DNA of 64,000 nt from Patellaria atrata CBS 101060 (Eukaryota; Ascomycota; Dothideomycetes; Patellariales; Patellariaceae): NCBI GenBank assembly GCA_010093705.1, contig MU006094.1, positions 1,401,550 through 1,465,549 of the forward strand, written 5' to 3'. Of this stretch, positions 10,653 through 22,495 are shown one piece after another. Numbering within the stretch: the stretch's first letter is position 1; the number at the start of each line of letters is the position of its first letter. The notes below the pieces were generated by a model. It ran no database searches and had not been told where the DNA came from. It saw nothing but the letters and a program-made list of their open reading frames with translations. A program made the position numbers and the translations under genes.

Positions 10653-12214
10653 ATGGCAGCGGCTCAAGCCTCGCACACCGATACTCAGAGACGTCTCGTT
10701 CTCTGTTTTGACGGTACCGGCAATACCTTTAAGGGGGATGCTTCTGATACCAATGTTGTCAAGATATTTCAGATGTTGGACCGTAAGAATGCGGAGCAGT
10801 TTCATTACTACCAACGTGAGTTTACATTTTTCAACATTGCGCCCTTTGGAGTTTAAAGTTAGGTGGTATACCTATTAACTCGTTTCTTCAGCCGGAATTG
10901 GTACCTACATCGAAGGGAAGGTAGCTACGTCGCAAACCTTACTTAGAAAAATCATCACGAAGATTAGCACTTCCATTGACGAAGCGATTGGAACAACCTT
11001 CGCCGATCATGTCACCGCCGGGTACAGATTTCTCATGCGATACTATGCCGAGGGAGACTCCATCTACATCTTTGGATTCTCACGTGGTGCTTATACAGCC
11101 CGCTTTTTGGCGGAAATGATACACTCCATCGGTCTGCTTTCGCGGGGAAATGAGGAGATGGTTCAACTTGCATGGAAAACGTTCAGCAAGTTCCAACAAA
11201 CTCGAGGTCATACCCCTTTGACCAAGGCGGACCTTGAGCGCCGTGATTATATGGTCAAATTTAAGCAAACTTTCTGCCGTCTCAAGGTCAACATTCATTT
11301 TCTCGGACTCTTTGACTGTGTCAATAGCGTTGGTCAATTCGAGATCCCTCTATTCCGCAAATCTTATGAGGTCATCGCGAAACCTCCGGCAACACATATC
11401 AGACATGCTGTATCCATTCACGAGCGACGTTTGAAGTTCAAACCTGCATTATTCCTCTATGATAATGCCTCACCTCAAAGGGATATCGTCGAGGCGTGGT
11501 TCACCGGGAATCACGGTGATGTCGGTGGTGGATGGAATTATGAAAAAGGGGAAGAACATTTGCTCTCTGATACACCACTTGTCTGGATGGTCAATGAAGT
11601 CCTGCATTTACCAGGCGACAAGGCCAAATTGGCATTCAAGACCACTTCGGTAGAAAAACGAGCTCAAGAAGAAATAAAGTTTCAAAAGGACCTGAAGGCA
11701 ACTTTGACCGCTTCCGTACCCCGGAAACATAACTTTCGCATGCACGATATGCTTAGTTTTGGGATGGGAGTATCATGGTTTGCAACTTTAATGTGGTGGA
11801 TTCTTGGTGAGTTTGTCTACGGTAATGTTCATGGTATCATTTCTAATCCAACTAGAACTTCTCCCCTTCTTTGCGCGCCTCGAGCTTGAAAACGGTAAAT
11901 GGATACCCAGACATTTCCCTCCCAATCTAGGTGCTCCAAGAGATATACCGAAGGGCGCAAATATCCACAAAAGTGTCTACGAGTTACATCAAGCCGGTTA
12001 TCTCACAGACGAGCAATTACCAAAAATGGGAGGCAATAACCCACACATCAATCCTACCGGGGCGCTTTTCGCTTGGACTCAGAAGCGTAGTGCCGCACAG
12101 CAAGCCGCACAGAAAAGTTTGGAGCTTACAAAACCGTTAGCTAATGGAGCTCTAGCGAATGGATTTGCCCATGCGGCAATTCCAAGAGGAGACGTCAAAG
12201 GTCTTACGGGATGA
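10653..12214 (+). CDS. DUF2235 alpha/beta-hydrolase-like protein
   Basis: Three exons (10653-10815, 10892-11806, 11856-12214) encode 478 aa. The protein opens with RLVLCFDGTGN, the N-terminal hallmark of DUF2235. It carries the nucleophile elbow GFSRGAYTAR (G-x-S-x-G) and later FTGNHGDVGGGW, which usually holds the acid residue. This family has an alpha/beta-hydrolase fold and includes bacterial type VI secretion phospholipases. Fungal members are mostly uncharacterised. There is no signal peptide; a hydrophobic patch around FATLMWWILELLPFF may sit on a membrane. Both introns have GTGAGT donors. It is transcribed divergently from the Ppo gene, so a lipase supplying fatty acids to Ppo is conceivable but unproven. 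Confidence 0.88.
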
Positions 12215-13740
12215 GAGGCTAGTAAGCCCAATCTTGTTGCTGGGATGGAGTCTATCCTCGGAGAAATAACACACTAACTTATTATCCATTAACAAACTTG
12301 CACCGGAAAATGCGTCAGGTGCCCACAATTTGATATCTATCAATCAAATCACTTTCAACATTAATTTATCCGTCGTCTCGAAGCTCAAATATTCTGGCCG
12401 AATGAATATGTTCAATTCATGAGCGAGCAAGTTTTTGATATGTGCCGGTAACACTGAGGTGCTAGTTCAGCTGTGTTGTAACAGTGCGCACGAGGACCTC
12501 CTGAATCAATTGGTAAAGACCTCAGTGGCAAGGGCAGGGTTAAATTTCATTCTTCGTAGCTATCAGAAAGATGATTTTAGAGTATGAAGTTTTGTTATCT
12601 TGCAACCCTGCTTTCAAAATTGTATGGCACTATGGCCATATCCGAGTACCCTTCTAAGGAAACATCGGTTGAAGGTCAATTCGAGCCCTTCCGAAATCAA
12701 TTTTCTGCAGCATAATCCCATAAACCTGCAAGGTGATCCAGATGGGCCTCGGAACAATATGATCTCATGGCAAATATTCTTGATACATCAAAAGTCAAAT
12801 TGATTGTCGAGTAGGGTATTCAGCTGAGCCGCAAGTTCGATTGATAGCTGGGGTGGGCCTAGACGCTATAGACCTTCACGGCACGTAGTCTTCGACATCT
12901 CAGCTTAGTAGAAGTATGGAGAGGTAGATCCTCCCTTGAATTATCAATTTTCCTCGCGTTAGATAGATCCTGGAGAATCCACTTCAGCTAGCCGCAAGAT
13001 GTTGATCGAACAAGGCGATATATCCATTATTGGCCGAACTGTTATACTCTCTGTACGGTGAGCGTACTGCATGCAAGTTCAATATCAAGCGAGGAGATAT
13101 GAGCTTCAATGCAGATCTGTACTCGTTTAGTTGCAGTTTGCAGTTGATAGTTTGCAGTGCAAGAGACCAATTAGGTGATTAGCAAAAGAAATCAACTGTT
13201 TAGGGTGAGTAACTGGCTATAAAGGATTCTGAGGTCAAATCGAGATCGGCAACTACCCGAGTGTGTCATGCTCTGCATTATCGCATACGCCAGAAAACGC
13301 CAACAGCCTGATGGACTGCAGGGTTCACCTTCTGTCTTGGCTTGCATTTCCTTTTTCAGCGGGACGGATCGACCCGGCGCCTATTTGGGTGTGGTAATGA
13401 GGTATCCAGTGGTTGTCTATAAGGTAGGCGAGTCCGTCTGTTCCTTGCCACGTCCAGCCCCTTGCCATCTGTACTCTACTGACTTACTGCAGCTCTCCAC
13501 TTTCTCAGGTCTTAGCTGTCTCTGCAGCTCTTGTAGAATTAGAGCTCACCCCTCTATCATCATACATTCTAGAATCGATAAGGAACACCTTGATTCGTGG
13601 AACGCTCTTGAGGACCGTTCTGTGGCGGGCTGAACCTCTTGTCCCATTTGTCCCGCTTTCAGAATGGGAGAACAGCTCATGAGCTCATTCATCTTGCAGA
13701 GCTGATGGGGACCAGCATGGTACGTGCTCAAGCTTGATAT
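12215..13740. other. Intergenic region
   Basis: I see no credible gene here. The open frame at 13268-13633 is Cys- and Ser-rich without domain signals and resembles chance coding in a pyrimidine-rich leader (13430-13560). That leader probably belongs to the downstream lectin gene. Confidence 0.5.
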
Positions 13741-13878
13741 ATGTTCCCCTGCGAGTTCGTACAATCAATGCTGAGAAATGGTATAACAGCGAAAGGTCTA
13801 CCTTCGTTCGTTGGAATATTTTACATCCTCACCACCTCGTCATTATTTGCCGAACCGAAAGCTACATTTGCAAGTACA

Positions 13879-15152
13879 ATGGCCCTCGGCGCTACCATCA
13901 GCAAGGTTACCGATATACACCCTCAATCGTATATCGGTGGCTTCCAGTTCAACAATGGAAGAAGCTATGTGAGTACCTCCAGCACAAGTGGTTTAAAACA
14001 ACTGATTAATAGTTTGTAGCGTATCTTCTACCAAACCAAAGCCGGCGTAATGAATGCTGTCGCTACTGACAACTGGGGTGATAGCTGGTATGGAGGAGAT
14101 GGTCAGGCCGTTTCCAATCAAGCCATTGTCCCCACACCGATAGCTTCTTGCATCTACACTGATAAAAATGGCGTAAGATTTCCGCCTTCTCACGTTTCAT
14201 TCACTCCAAAGCTAAATTCGTACCAAGGCTGCGTCTCGCACATTCTACATCGGAAAGGACTACAAAGTTCGCTGCTTCGGTGTCGGATCCTCCGCCGGTT
14301 GGGCAGGTGGAGATCGCGCTGTCAGTGACTTTACCGTGGCTCAGTTTAGCAAAATCGGGGCTTTGAGCTTCATCGACGGCCAGAACCAAGGGCATCTCCG
14401 GTGGGCAACATCCTCCTCTTCCTTTAGCTATGTCTAACTGAGATTGTCCCACTAACCCTACCTCCTGAGATTGTCCTGCTAACCCTACCTGCAGAGTCTA
14501 CGTCCAGGGTCCTGACAGTCGTATACAGGAGCTCTGCTGGGATGGTAATGGTGGAAATCTCACCCTCGGGCATAAGTTTCCCGCCCCTCTGCAAGGCACC
14601 TCTCTCGCGTTCTATAACAAAGCCCCTAAGGGTACTGGTCCTAGCTTCCGCGGCTACTATCAGAACTGGGACAAGACTCTTCTCGAAATCATCTATGAGT
14701 CTGACGGAAAGTCATGGCGTGGAGGTAAATAATCTCACTAAGTGACCCCTCTCATACTTTAATCTAGTGACACTAACGTAAATCCCCTAGGGCCAAGCAT
14801 CAACGGTGGCAAAGCGGTCGACCCAGGCACACACATCTCCGCCTGCGTCTCCTCTACTGGTGCCGAAGCTCAGTACTGGTCTTCTCATAGCGGCAACGTG
14901 ACACAAATCTTCGAGCGCTTCTTCGACAAGACTTGGCACACGTCGCAGGAAGGCCACCCCATCTTGCCCTGCTGCTCCCCAAACAACCCGAGGTTCCTAG
15001 CAACGTGCCATGTCCCGGATAACACGACGCAGACGAGGATCCGCATCTTTTTTGTGGGTGTTAATGGCGGGTTGCATGAGGCGAGGAGAGAGAATGATCA
15101 TTGGGGCTGGGGTGGGCAGAATGGGGGACAGTATACTTGGCAGAAGGTATAG
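13879..15152 (+). CDS. Fungal fucose-specific-lectin-like beta-propeller protein
   Basis: Five exons (13879-13968, 14020-14172, 14228-14400, 14495-14724, 14791-15152) encode 335 aa, close to the 310-320 aa of six-bladed fungal fucose lectins of the AAL type. Blade-like units carry aromatic and Gly signatures such as IFYQTKAGVMNAV, RVYVQGPDSRIQELCWDG and RIRIFFVGVNGGLHEARR. The last of these is the typical bond between a strand and a sugar site. Such lectins bind fucosylated glycans of hosts, competitors or grazers. I chose the ATG at 13879, which gives a cytosolic protein. In-frame ATGs at 13741 and 13768 would add a hydrophobic leader (see findings). Intron 3 holds a tandem duplication. Splice site 2 (acceptor CAAG at 14227) is the least certain. 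Confidence 0.8.
14438..14491 (+). repeat. 27-bp tandem duplication inside lectin intron 3
   Basis: Copies at 14438-14464 and 14465-14491 differ at three bases. Each contains a CTAAC branch-site-like motif and the following pyrimidine-rich segment. The acceptor CAG follows directly after the second copy. Without one copy the intron would be 67 nt, the usual size here, instead of 94. Confidence 0.85.
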
Positions 15153-16021
15153 TGGGTCGGCTCAGACTTTGTTGTGAGGGTTGAGGCCATGAAAGAGGGG
15201 TTTGTTGATTTACAAATACGGTGGTGAGGAAGATGATCTAACTGATGGTTTAGATATATATACGAAAAGGTATTCAAACAATGCGAGAGAGTTGATTTTC
15301 GCAATAGCACAGTGGTTACCACATGTCAGTCAAGTTACGACCTTCGTTGAGCCAGTAGATGGCCTCAATTGAGCAGCCTGTATTAGTCCTAGAATTGAGC
15401 TAATAGAGTGGAGAGGCTTGTCATCGACGATGACTGGACCCGCAGGTACTGAGAGCATCCATGGCATTGAAGTACGGCCACCGCCTGACCACCATGGGGG
15501 GTGAACTTTCGAATTCGAATGAGAGACGTGAGTGGTGAAGAACAAGGACCATGTAGTCCCATATCATGTAATCAGATTCCTTGGATAACACCAATTAGAA
15601 ACGTAGCTAGTCCATAATCTTCTATAGTGGAGAAGCGTTGTCAACTGGCCTTCGGTTAAGGTTACGGCTCCCTTCCAATACCCAAAATAACAACATTAGT
15701 CAGATCAAGTATAGAATTTACTCTAGGGATAGTTTTCGACGCCACGACCTAAAGTAAATCTTCCCTTGAATACTGTTTTGTAATGGTTATCAATGAGAAG
15801 TGAGGTCGAAGTTGGAGTACCATAGTTCTAAAACTCTCGGCCCGTGTTGCGGAGCTGGGAGAAAAGAAGCTCCGTCGATCTTCATTTCTACCTCACAGTA
15901 TCAAATACGTCCGTAAACCATCATCATATGGGTGGATAGGTGCAGAGCGGGCTTCAAATCATCTGAGAGCATAAAGAATTATCAAAACTGATCCAAAGCT
16001 ACAACACCCCTCATCATCAAC
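15153..16021. other. Intergenic region
   Basis: This region lies between the lectin stop codon and the dehydrogenase start codon. I see no gene, repeat or clear regulatory motif. The short open frames in it have no domain features. Confidence 0.55.
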
Positions 16022-16987
16022 ATGGAAAGGATCATTATCACTGGGGCAGGCGGCTTTGTCGGCCAACGTCTAGCCTTAGGTTTACACTCGCGTTACCCCG
16101 ATGCGACTCTCGTCCTTGCCGACATCTCTTCCCCAAAGGATCCTTCTCAAGGAAGCTCGGATCAAGTACAATGTGTAGCTTCCGATCTTACAGACCCCTC
16201 GACTTGTACTTCTCTGATTGAGCCCGTACCGGATGCTGTTTACATCCTCCACGGCATTATGTCCAGTGGCTCTGAAGCTAATCTAGAACTCGGTCTGAAA
16301 GTCAATTTCGATAGCGTACGAACACTTTTGGACAAACTTCGTGTGAAGAGTCCAAGAGTGAAAGTCATCTTTTCGTCTTCTTGCGCCGTCTTTGGCAGAG
16401 CAGCGGTCCAGAGAATTGCAACAGAAGCAGATGTCGTTCCGATGCCCGAAAGTTCTTACGGGACTCAGAAACTAATGATTGAACTTCTCATCAACGACTA
16501 CTCAAGACGAGGCCTTATAGATGGTCGTGTAGTGCGTCTCCCCACTATCTTCGTAAGAGCGGGAGCACCTACCGCAGCGGCGTCTTCTTTCGTCTCGGGA
16601 ATCGTACGGGAACCAATGAATGGAGAAAAGAGTATCTTACCCGTGGACCCGAATATTGGTATATGGCTTTGTTCTCCAAGGACTCTTGTCAAGAATTTGA
16701 TACATGCCTTGGAGATTCCCAGAGAGAAGTTCGGCCACTTTCGAACAGTGTTGTTACCCGGTTATACAGCCACAAGTGCAGAGATTCTCGCTTCATTGGA
16801 AGCGATAGCGGGCAAGAAGACCAGAAATCTTGTCGAAGAGAAAAGAGATGAAAGCATACAGCGAATTGTGCTGAGCTGGCCTGCCAAATACGATACTTCT
16901 CGAGCCGCCAAACTTGGATTTTTCGAAGATATTGGATTGGAGCAAACAATCAAAGACTTCGTCAGAGAAAACACCGGGCAAAAATGA
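16022..16987 (+). CDS. NAD-dependent epimerase/dehydratase-family dehydrogenase, D-erythronate dehydrogenase-like
   Basis: This intronless gene encodes 321 aa. The N-terminal nucleotide-binding loop is TGAGGFVG (residues 7-14, GxxGxxG). The extended-SDR active site shows a Ser in FSSSCAVFG (about 118-125) and Tyr146/Lys150 in SYGTQK (YxxxK). The SYGxQK motif, the LPTIFVRAGAPTAAASSF segment and the length match the D-erythronate dehydrogenase (DenD) group, which oxidises four-carbon sugar acids with NAD. Substrate assignment is inference. There is no signal peptide, so the protein is probably cytosolic. It is the only long gene besides the small secreted protein in this window without introns. 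Together with the mainly bacterial description of DenD, that makes acquired origin a possibility. Confidence 0.82.
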   Translation: MERIIITGAGGFVGQRLALGLHSRYPDATLVLADISSPKDPSQGSSDQVQCVASDLTDPSTCTSLIEPVPDAVYILHGIMSSGSEANLELGLKVNFDSVRTLLDKLRVKSPRVKVIFSSSCAVFGRAAVQRIATEADVVPMPESSYGTQKLMIELLINDYSRRGLIDGRVVRLPTIFVRAGAPTAAASSFVSGIVREPMNGEKSILPVDPNIGIWLCSPRTLVKNLIHALEIPREKFGHFRTVLLPGYTATSAEILASLEAIAGKKTRNLVEEKRDESIQRIVLSWPAKYDTSRAAKLGFFEDIGLEQTIKDFVRENTGQK

Positions 16988-17617
16988 ATTCAAGATCCAC
17001 ATAGGTCGGTAGTGTTTACAATTCTACTCTATTATCAACTATCGAAACTTTTATTATTAGCAGTACAGTACTTCCTACTTTTGTCTATGACCCAAACGCT
17101 GGTTAATAATGCTAATTCTCGCACTTTCCGTGCTCCTTCACTATCGATTTTCAATTCCGCATCTTTTTGTGAAAGGGGTCTGTACTTCATTATCGCACTT
17201 AGTATCTACGCTCCCGCATCGCCTTTTCAATATGGATCTCGGGTAACTGCATGACCCATATTCTCCTATGTCAAAAGGCAGTTTGCGGGATATATGATAT
17301 CGGAATGCAAAGAAATCATTACTCATTCATAAACCTTCATACCTTTATGTTGACTCAGCTTGTTCGTGTTATACTAACAGTAAGCAGCATCATTATTAGG
17401 ACATCCAGAGACTATAAAACGGTATTGAGCGGGGATCGCGGACCTCACTTACTGTAAGGTACGTTACCCCCAGTAGTCCCCGCTCGCAAGATCAGCAGTT
17501 CGGGGTAAATGCATCCGGGGTATAGCTTGGCCTACTTATATAATAAACAACTATATGAACTGCATCAGACCTTTTGTTCTCAGGTACCGTACCTATGATT
17601 CACTTGAGAGTTTTACA
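16988..17617. other. Promoter region of the GH43 gene
   Basis: There is no gene here. The region has a GTACAGTAC site (17063-17071), three matches to the CreA consensus SYGGRG (17429-17434, 17478-17483 on the reverse strand, and 17515-17520) and a TATA-like element close to the GH43 start. Confidence 0.5.
17429..17545 (+). promoter_or_regulatory. Putative carbon-repressed promoter of the GH43 gene
   Basis: GCGGGG (17429), CCCCGC (17478, reverse strand) and CCGGGG (17515) fit SYGGRG, the site of the carbon catabolite repressor CreA/Cre1. TATATAATA at 17537-17545 lies 73 bases before the ATG at 17618 and is a plausible TATA box. Clustered CreA sites are usual for genes of polysaccharide breakdown. 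No binding evidence is available. Confidence 0.45.
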
Positions 17618-19512
17618 ATGATTGCACAGCTTTTCTTTTGTGCAATTCTACTGCTCTTAGTTCTCGTGGCAGATGCAAAATGGATCGTCCCCGGTGCTCG
17701 ATGGCGAGATACCGAAGGCAACCTAGTAAACGCTCACGCTGGGGGCGTGACTCTTGATTCAGAAACTGGAAGATATTTCTGGTTTGGGGAGTACAAGGTG
17801 CAAGGACAGGAGGAGGGCGGAGGAGTGTCGGTGTACAGTTCTGAGGATTTAGCGACTTGGAAGCATGAGGGAATGGCTCTCCGTAAGTTCAATATCTTTT
17901 AGTGTATCTTGCTGCATTGTCCACAGTCGACTAATGGGCACAACAGGGCCAATTGAAGGCCACTCCTATATTTCCCCTGAACGTATCATCCAAAGACCAA
18001 AAGTTGTGTACAGTGCAGGGACTGGAAAATATCATGTAAGTGTGTATAAACTTAGGTTACTCCTTCGACTCTGGATTGATTATTATAGATGTGGTGGCAC
18101 GCGGATAATTCAACTTACGGTTGGCTTCTGCAAGGCTTAGCACAGTCGGACAATATTACCGGCCCTTACAACTTCGTAAATGCAACGGCTCCGCTCGGGA
18201 ACTGGTCGCAAGATTTTGGACTTTTCACCGATTACAAGGATGGTAAAGCATATGCTCTGTACTCGAATGGTGATAGACTGGAAGGCCGCGACGTGTATCT
18301 GACTAGCTATAATGATGAGATCACAGCTCTTGATCAGGTTGTACACCGCTTTGATAAGTATGACCTTGAAGCACCTACTATTATTCAGACAGAGAGCAGC
18401 TATTATGCCTTGATGAGCCATAAGACTGGATACAGGCCGAATAGTAAATTGGTCCGACCCTCTCTAGACTCAACTTATTGACATCATTTAGACGTCGTGG
18501 CCTTCCGTGCCGATTCATTGAGCGGCCCCTGGTCACAACCGTTTATCATTGCGCCCCTTAATACACGAACTTACAATTCACAATCTGGTTTCTCTCTGAG
18601 GATCAAAGGGTCGAGGCAGACGACTTATCTTTATCTGGGGGATCAAGTATGTCTAGTTATCTCCACCTAATCAGCGACATACTGATTGCGGTAGTGGGAT
18701 TCGAATTCACTGTGGGAAAGCCGCTACATCTGGCTTCCAATACAGATTGATGAAAGAAAGAAGTCGCTAGAGGCAGTGTGGCATGATGTCTATGACCTCG
18801 ATGTGTGAGTTTCATGGCTGTGCTTTTGTTGTTATAAGTACTGAGTAGTTGCTTTAGGAAAACCGGAGAATGGGAAACTATCAAGGGTAAAACTTACTAT
18901 GGAATAGATAGTACCACCAATGGCGACGCATTCAAGCAAGAAGCGGTGAGTTCTCCTGTACAGTCTGAGCTCGGGCTAGCAGCATGAGGTGCTGATAGTG
19001 AAACAGACTTTTGGAAGTCATGGGGTGATAATCGCCGGTATCTACGGGAATGATAGCACTGTTACCTTTTCTGGAATTGAAGGCTCTGGAAAACCTCAAT
19101 GGGTATCATTCTATTACCAGAGTAAGAGAGCATTGCTAGGGTTTTGGGTTGAAGCAGAGCTGACATACACACCAGACACGGACGACATGGGCTTCGGCGA
19201 TCAACGTAAGGAGATATTCTCATCGAATACATATCCATCACTAACTATTCTGTAGCTGGAGGAAACCCTGATCGAATCGGAGGAACATGGCAACTTCGCC
19301 GCATTTCCAGCGTTGTGGTTAATGGCAACACCTCCAATGTCGAAACCCTATATCAACGCGATACGCACAAAGGAATCATACTCTCGGCCCCACTTCAGCT
19401 TAAACTTGAACGAGGTAATTCTAATACAATTACAATTGGTGGCTTGCACAACGGATTTGATGTCAAAGGTGCAGATATTGATAAGATCGTGGTGTATCCA
19501 CCAGAGGAGTGA
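17618..19512 (+). CDS. Secreted glycoside hydrolase family 43 protein with C-terminal CBM35-like module
   Basis: Nine exons (17618-17882, 17947-18035, 18089-18443, 18492-18646, 18695-18804, 18858-18945, 19007-19121, 19176-19205, 19256-19512) encode 487 aa. Residues 1-20 are a signal peptide with a Leu-rich core ending VADA. The catalytic five-bladed propeller follows, with NAHAGGV, KYHMWWHADNSTYG, DFGLFTDYKDGKAY and LEAPTIIQTESSYYALMSHKTG. These resemble the GH43 group that includes exo-beta-1,3-galactanases (subfamily 24). The last 120 residues (NTDDMGFGDQPGG and after) look like a CBM35-type sugar-binding module. Likely role: extracellular attack on arabinogalactan side chains; substrate is inference. 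The 30-nt exon 8 and the intron at 19122-19175 (its donor is a GTAAGA inside an open frame) were fixed by the conserved NTDDMGFGDQ motif. Confidence 0.87.
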
Positions 19513-19756
19513 ATAATAGGCGATCTGACACTGTAAAGCATAAATTGATAGAAGGGTCAAGTAGTTAGCTTCGATCAGGTAGATTTTAAATTCGCTCTGC
19601 AGAAAAATCATTATCTTGAAATTGCGTCCAAGCTTGTTCTTTCACGTGTTTGTCGCGTGGTGACGCATCCTCCCCTTCCGCGTCGCCAAAAAGAAAAAAA
19701 GTTTGCAACCTTCCAACTCAACCCCAAAATTCCCCAAATCAACCAACGCCTTCACA

Positions 19757-22495
19757 ATGCTCCCAAATCCTCCATCGGGTTCTCAAAAACGGAAATTACC
19801 AGTATCATTTCAACAAAAACCTGATAGGAAAACCTTAAGGCGCATAGATATTCAAAATGCACGCAGGATCGAAACCCAGCCGAGCGCCGGCGCCCTCAAA
19901 TCTGGTTCCCTCGATCTGGGCGCCTTCATTAAGGCCCGCGAGTTCGAGATTCGAGCGCTGGAGGAGGGAATGAAGGTGAACAAGCATCTACTGAGGACGA
20001 GGGCCTTCCAGGATTTACCAAGGGAGTTAAGGAGGAGGACGGCGAGCCATAACAAGGATAGGGTGCCGAAAAGATTAAGGGCGCGAGTCGCGAAAGAGGT
20101 TAGTTGTTTTTACATTCATGGATCTTAGGGAATGTGATCGATTTTGAGGGTCATATTGATGAGTAGCGTATAGATGGCTGAAGATAATACCCCCACAGTT
20201 ACGGCGAGAAGACGGAAACCGAGTGGGCATATGCGACTGAGATTGGAGACGGCGAAGAGACTTGAGGACCTAGGAAAAAGAAAGGAGAAGAAGAAGAAGG
20301 ATAATAAGGAGGGAGATGATCCCATGGAGGGAGTTACCGTCACCAGAAAGAAGGATCAACTAAAACAGGAAGACGCAGAATATATAAAGGCGCGGGTGCC
20401 TAGGGCAAAGAAGAACAAGTTACAATCACCCCCTGTACCCCCGGCAAAGTTTAGAAAACGTCAATTACATAAGGCCTGGTTACCGACCCATATGTTCCAC
20501 GCGAAGAGAGCCCATATGACGCCGCCAAGTGCATCATTGTGGAGATTCTCCATTCCACTCACCCCCACTCAGAAGTCGTACAGGATAACGCATAGAGCCA
20601 GCGTTACGAGGGGTTCTGTCGCCTGGGATATGAGTTATATGGCTACTATCGGACTGGAGGGGCCTGAAATAAGCATGATCAACGTTTTTCGCTGGTTGGG
20701 TGTGGGCGCTGATGTTCCGGACGACCTCTGGGGCCCTCGCGGACATAAATGGCGACGTGGTGTACGTTCATGGAGTGGGTGGTTGTACGAAAGAGGTGGC
20801 TGGCCTGCAAATGGTATTGCCCCTGCGACAGTGATGTGGTGCGTACAAGATCAAGCAGAATCGGATGTAGAGATGAAAGAACCTAGTTCAATGAAAAACA
20901 GTACAGAAAAGAAACGAAAGGCGTTAATTAGGGTTCATCCATCTGCATTTCTGCAAGTCTGGGAACAATTATTGCACTTATGCGCAAGGCCAAAACCTCC
21001 CGTAACCGTGGAAGACTTGAGGTTCGAAATTGGAAGTATTGAGATCACAGGACCAAATTCCACAGAAGCTCTGCTGGGCATATTACATCCATGTGCCCCT
21101 CTTGGGGAGCAATCCCATATATCGAACAGCCCAGAGGATATCTGGTCTGAATTACTTCCAGGACCCACTGCTGCTACTCTCCCTTCAAATGTTCTACTCG
21201 GGTTCAGTATCGCCGATCCCCGTCTCCGGCACCCTCCACGTACTATTCCAATCTCGAATGTCGGGTCTAATAGCGCACTGCTTAATATACTCACCACCTG
21301 GCCTATTGACAACACCCAAAGACCCCAATTGCTCTTCGACCGTAAACTTCGCTATCTTTCAACCCGTTCATACTCCTCCCAGAAATCTATCAACCGCCGA
21401 TACGCCGCATGCCCGCCAGGGCAACAATACCCCACGCCTCTCCCTCATGATCCAGCTATCCCCATTCTCTTGCTTACTACACGTCCCTCCGGTTCCGCTG
21501 GAGGCTCGGGAACCTGGACTCTTATGCTGCCTTGGAAGTTTGTTCTTCCCATCTGGCAAGCATTAATGTACTATCCTAACTCCTGCGGTGGGAATCCACG
21601 GTTTGGAGGTCTGGAGGAGACGAGACAACTTGCATTCGAGGCGGGCGTACCGTGGTTTCCGGGGGATTATCCGATGACGAAAGCAGGAAGGGAATGGAGG
21701 ACGAGGGAAGAGGAGAACAGGAAGAAGGAATGGGAGAAAAGACCCAAGAGTAAGAGGGTCGCATACGAGAGCGTTGATTTAGGTGAGGGACGGAAGGGCG
21801 AGATTGGGATGGGATGGGGTTGTGATTGGGAACGGTTATTACGTGGGTTGGAGCATCCTGTTAAGAATAGTACAGAGGAAGGAGAGCCGGCGCAAAGGAA
21901 ACAACAACCTCATCATTTACCGTCTGCTCTCGCGCAACAATATCTCGACGATCCCTCATCTATTGCCGATCACTCGACCCTCTCTGATGCGCTAGTAACC
22001 GTCAAACTTAGCCTCCTAACTCGCGGCGCACCCAAATCAAACGCTCGGATCTACCGTCTCCCGACCGATGACTCTTCCCTTCGTGCTCGATGGCTCGCTC
22101 TGTTACCATCCAATCGTGAAAAATCTTCCTTAAGACCCCCGAAAAATGCAATGAACCGCAACCACCTTAATCCTAACCCTAAGAAGCAACATCTCTACCA
22201 TCGCGCTATCGCGTCCTCGATCCTAGACGGTCCGCCCAAACCAGGAGCGAAGGAGTACCCGCACGTCCCGGGAGAAGTGGATCTGATCGGTTTCGTCACA
22301 ACCGGGAACTTCAACCTGGGTGAGGGCCGGGGAAGTGGGATCGGGTGTATAGTTCTGGGAAGGGTTGCGGGAGTGCGGCAGGGGGAAGTTGGCAAGGGCG
22401 AGAAGGGAATAGGGAAGAGAGAGGAGAGCCGGATCTGTATTGTTAGGGATAGTGGTGAGAGTGTTGGGAGGCTGGCGAAGTGGGATATCGTATGA
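19757..22495 (+). CDS. POP1: RNase P/MRP subunit POP1
   Basis: Two exons (19757-20098, 20174-22495) encode 887 aa, the usual size for fungal Pop1. It is the largest protein of nuclear RNase P and RNase MRP, which process tRNA 5' ends and rRNA precursors. The N-terminal half holds the POP1 signature KFRKRQLHKAWLPTHMFHAK (Arg-rich, with conserved Trp/His). The POPLD domain is seen at LMLPWKFVLPIWQALMYYP through FEAGVPWFPGDYP. The C-terminal strand region has DLIGFVTTGNFNLGEG. Lys/Arg-rich stretches after the intron fit RNA contact and nuclear location. The start ATG at 19757 was preferred over a TTG-started frame at 19703. It is an essential housekeeping gene and a useful phylogenetic marker for the window. 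Confidence 0.96.

Noticed and set aside
22166-22182. CCTAACCCTAA telomere-like sequence
   Set aside because: It lies within the POP1 coding frame, encodes part of a normal protein segment, and is not tandem.
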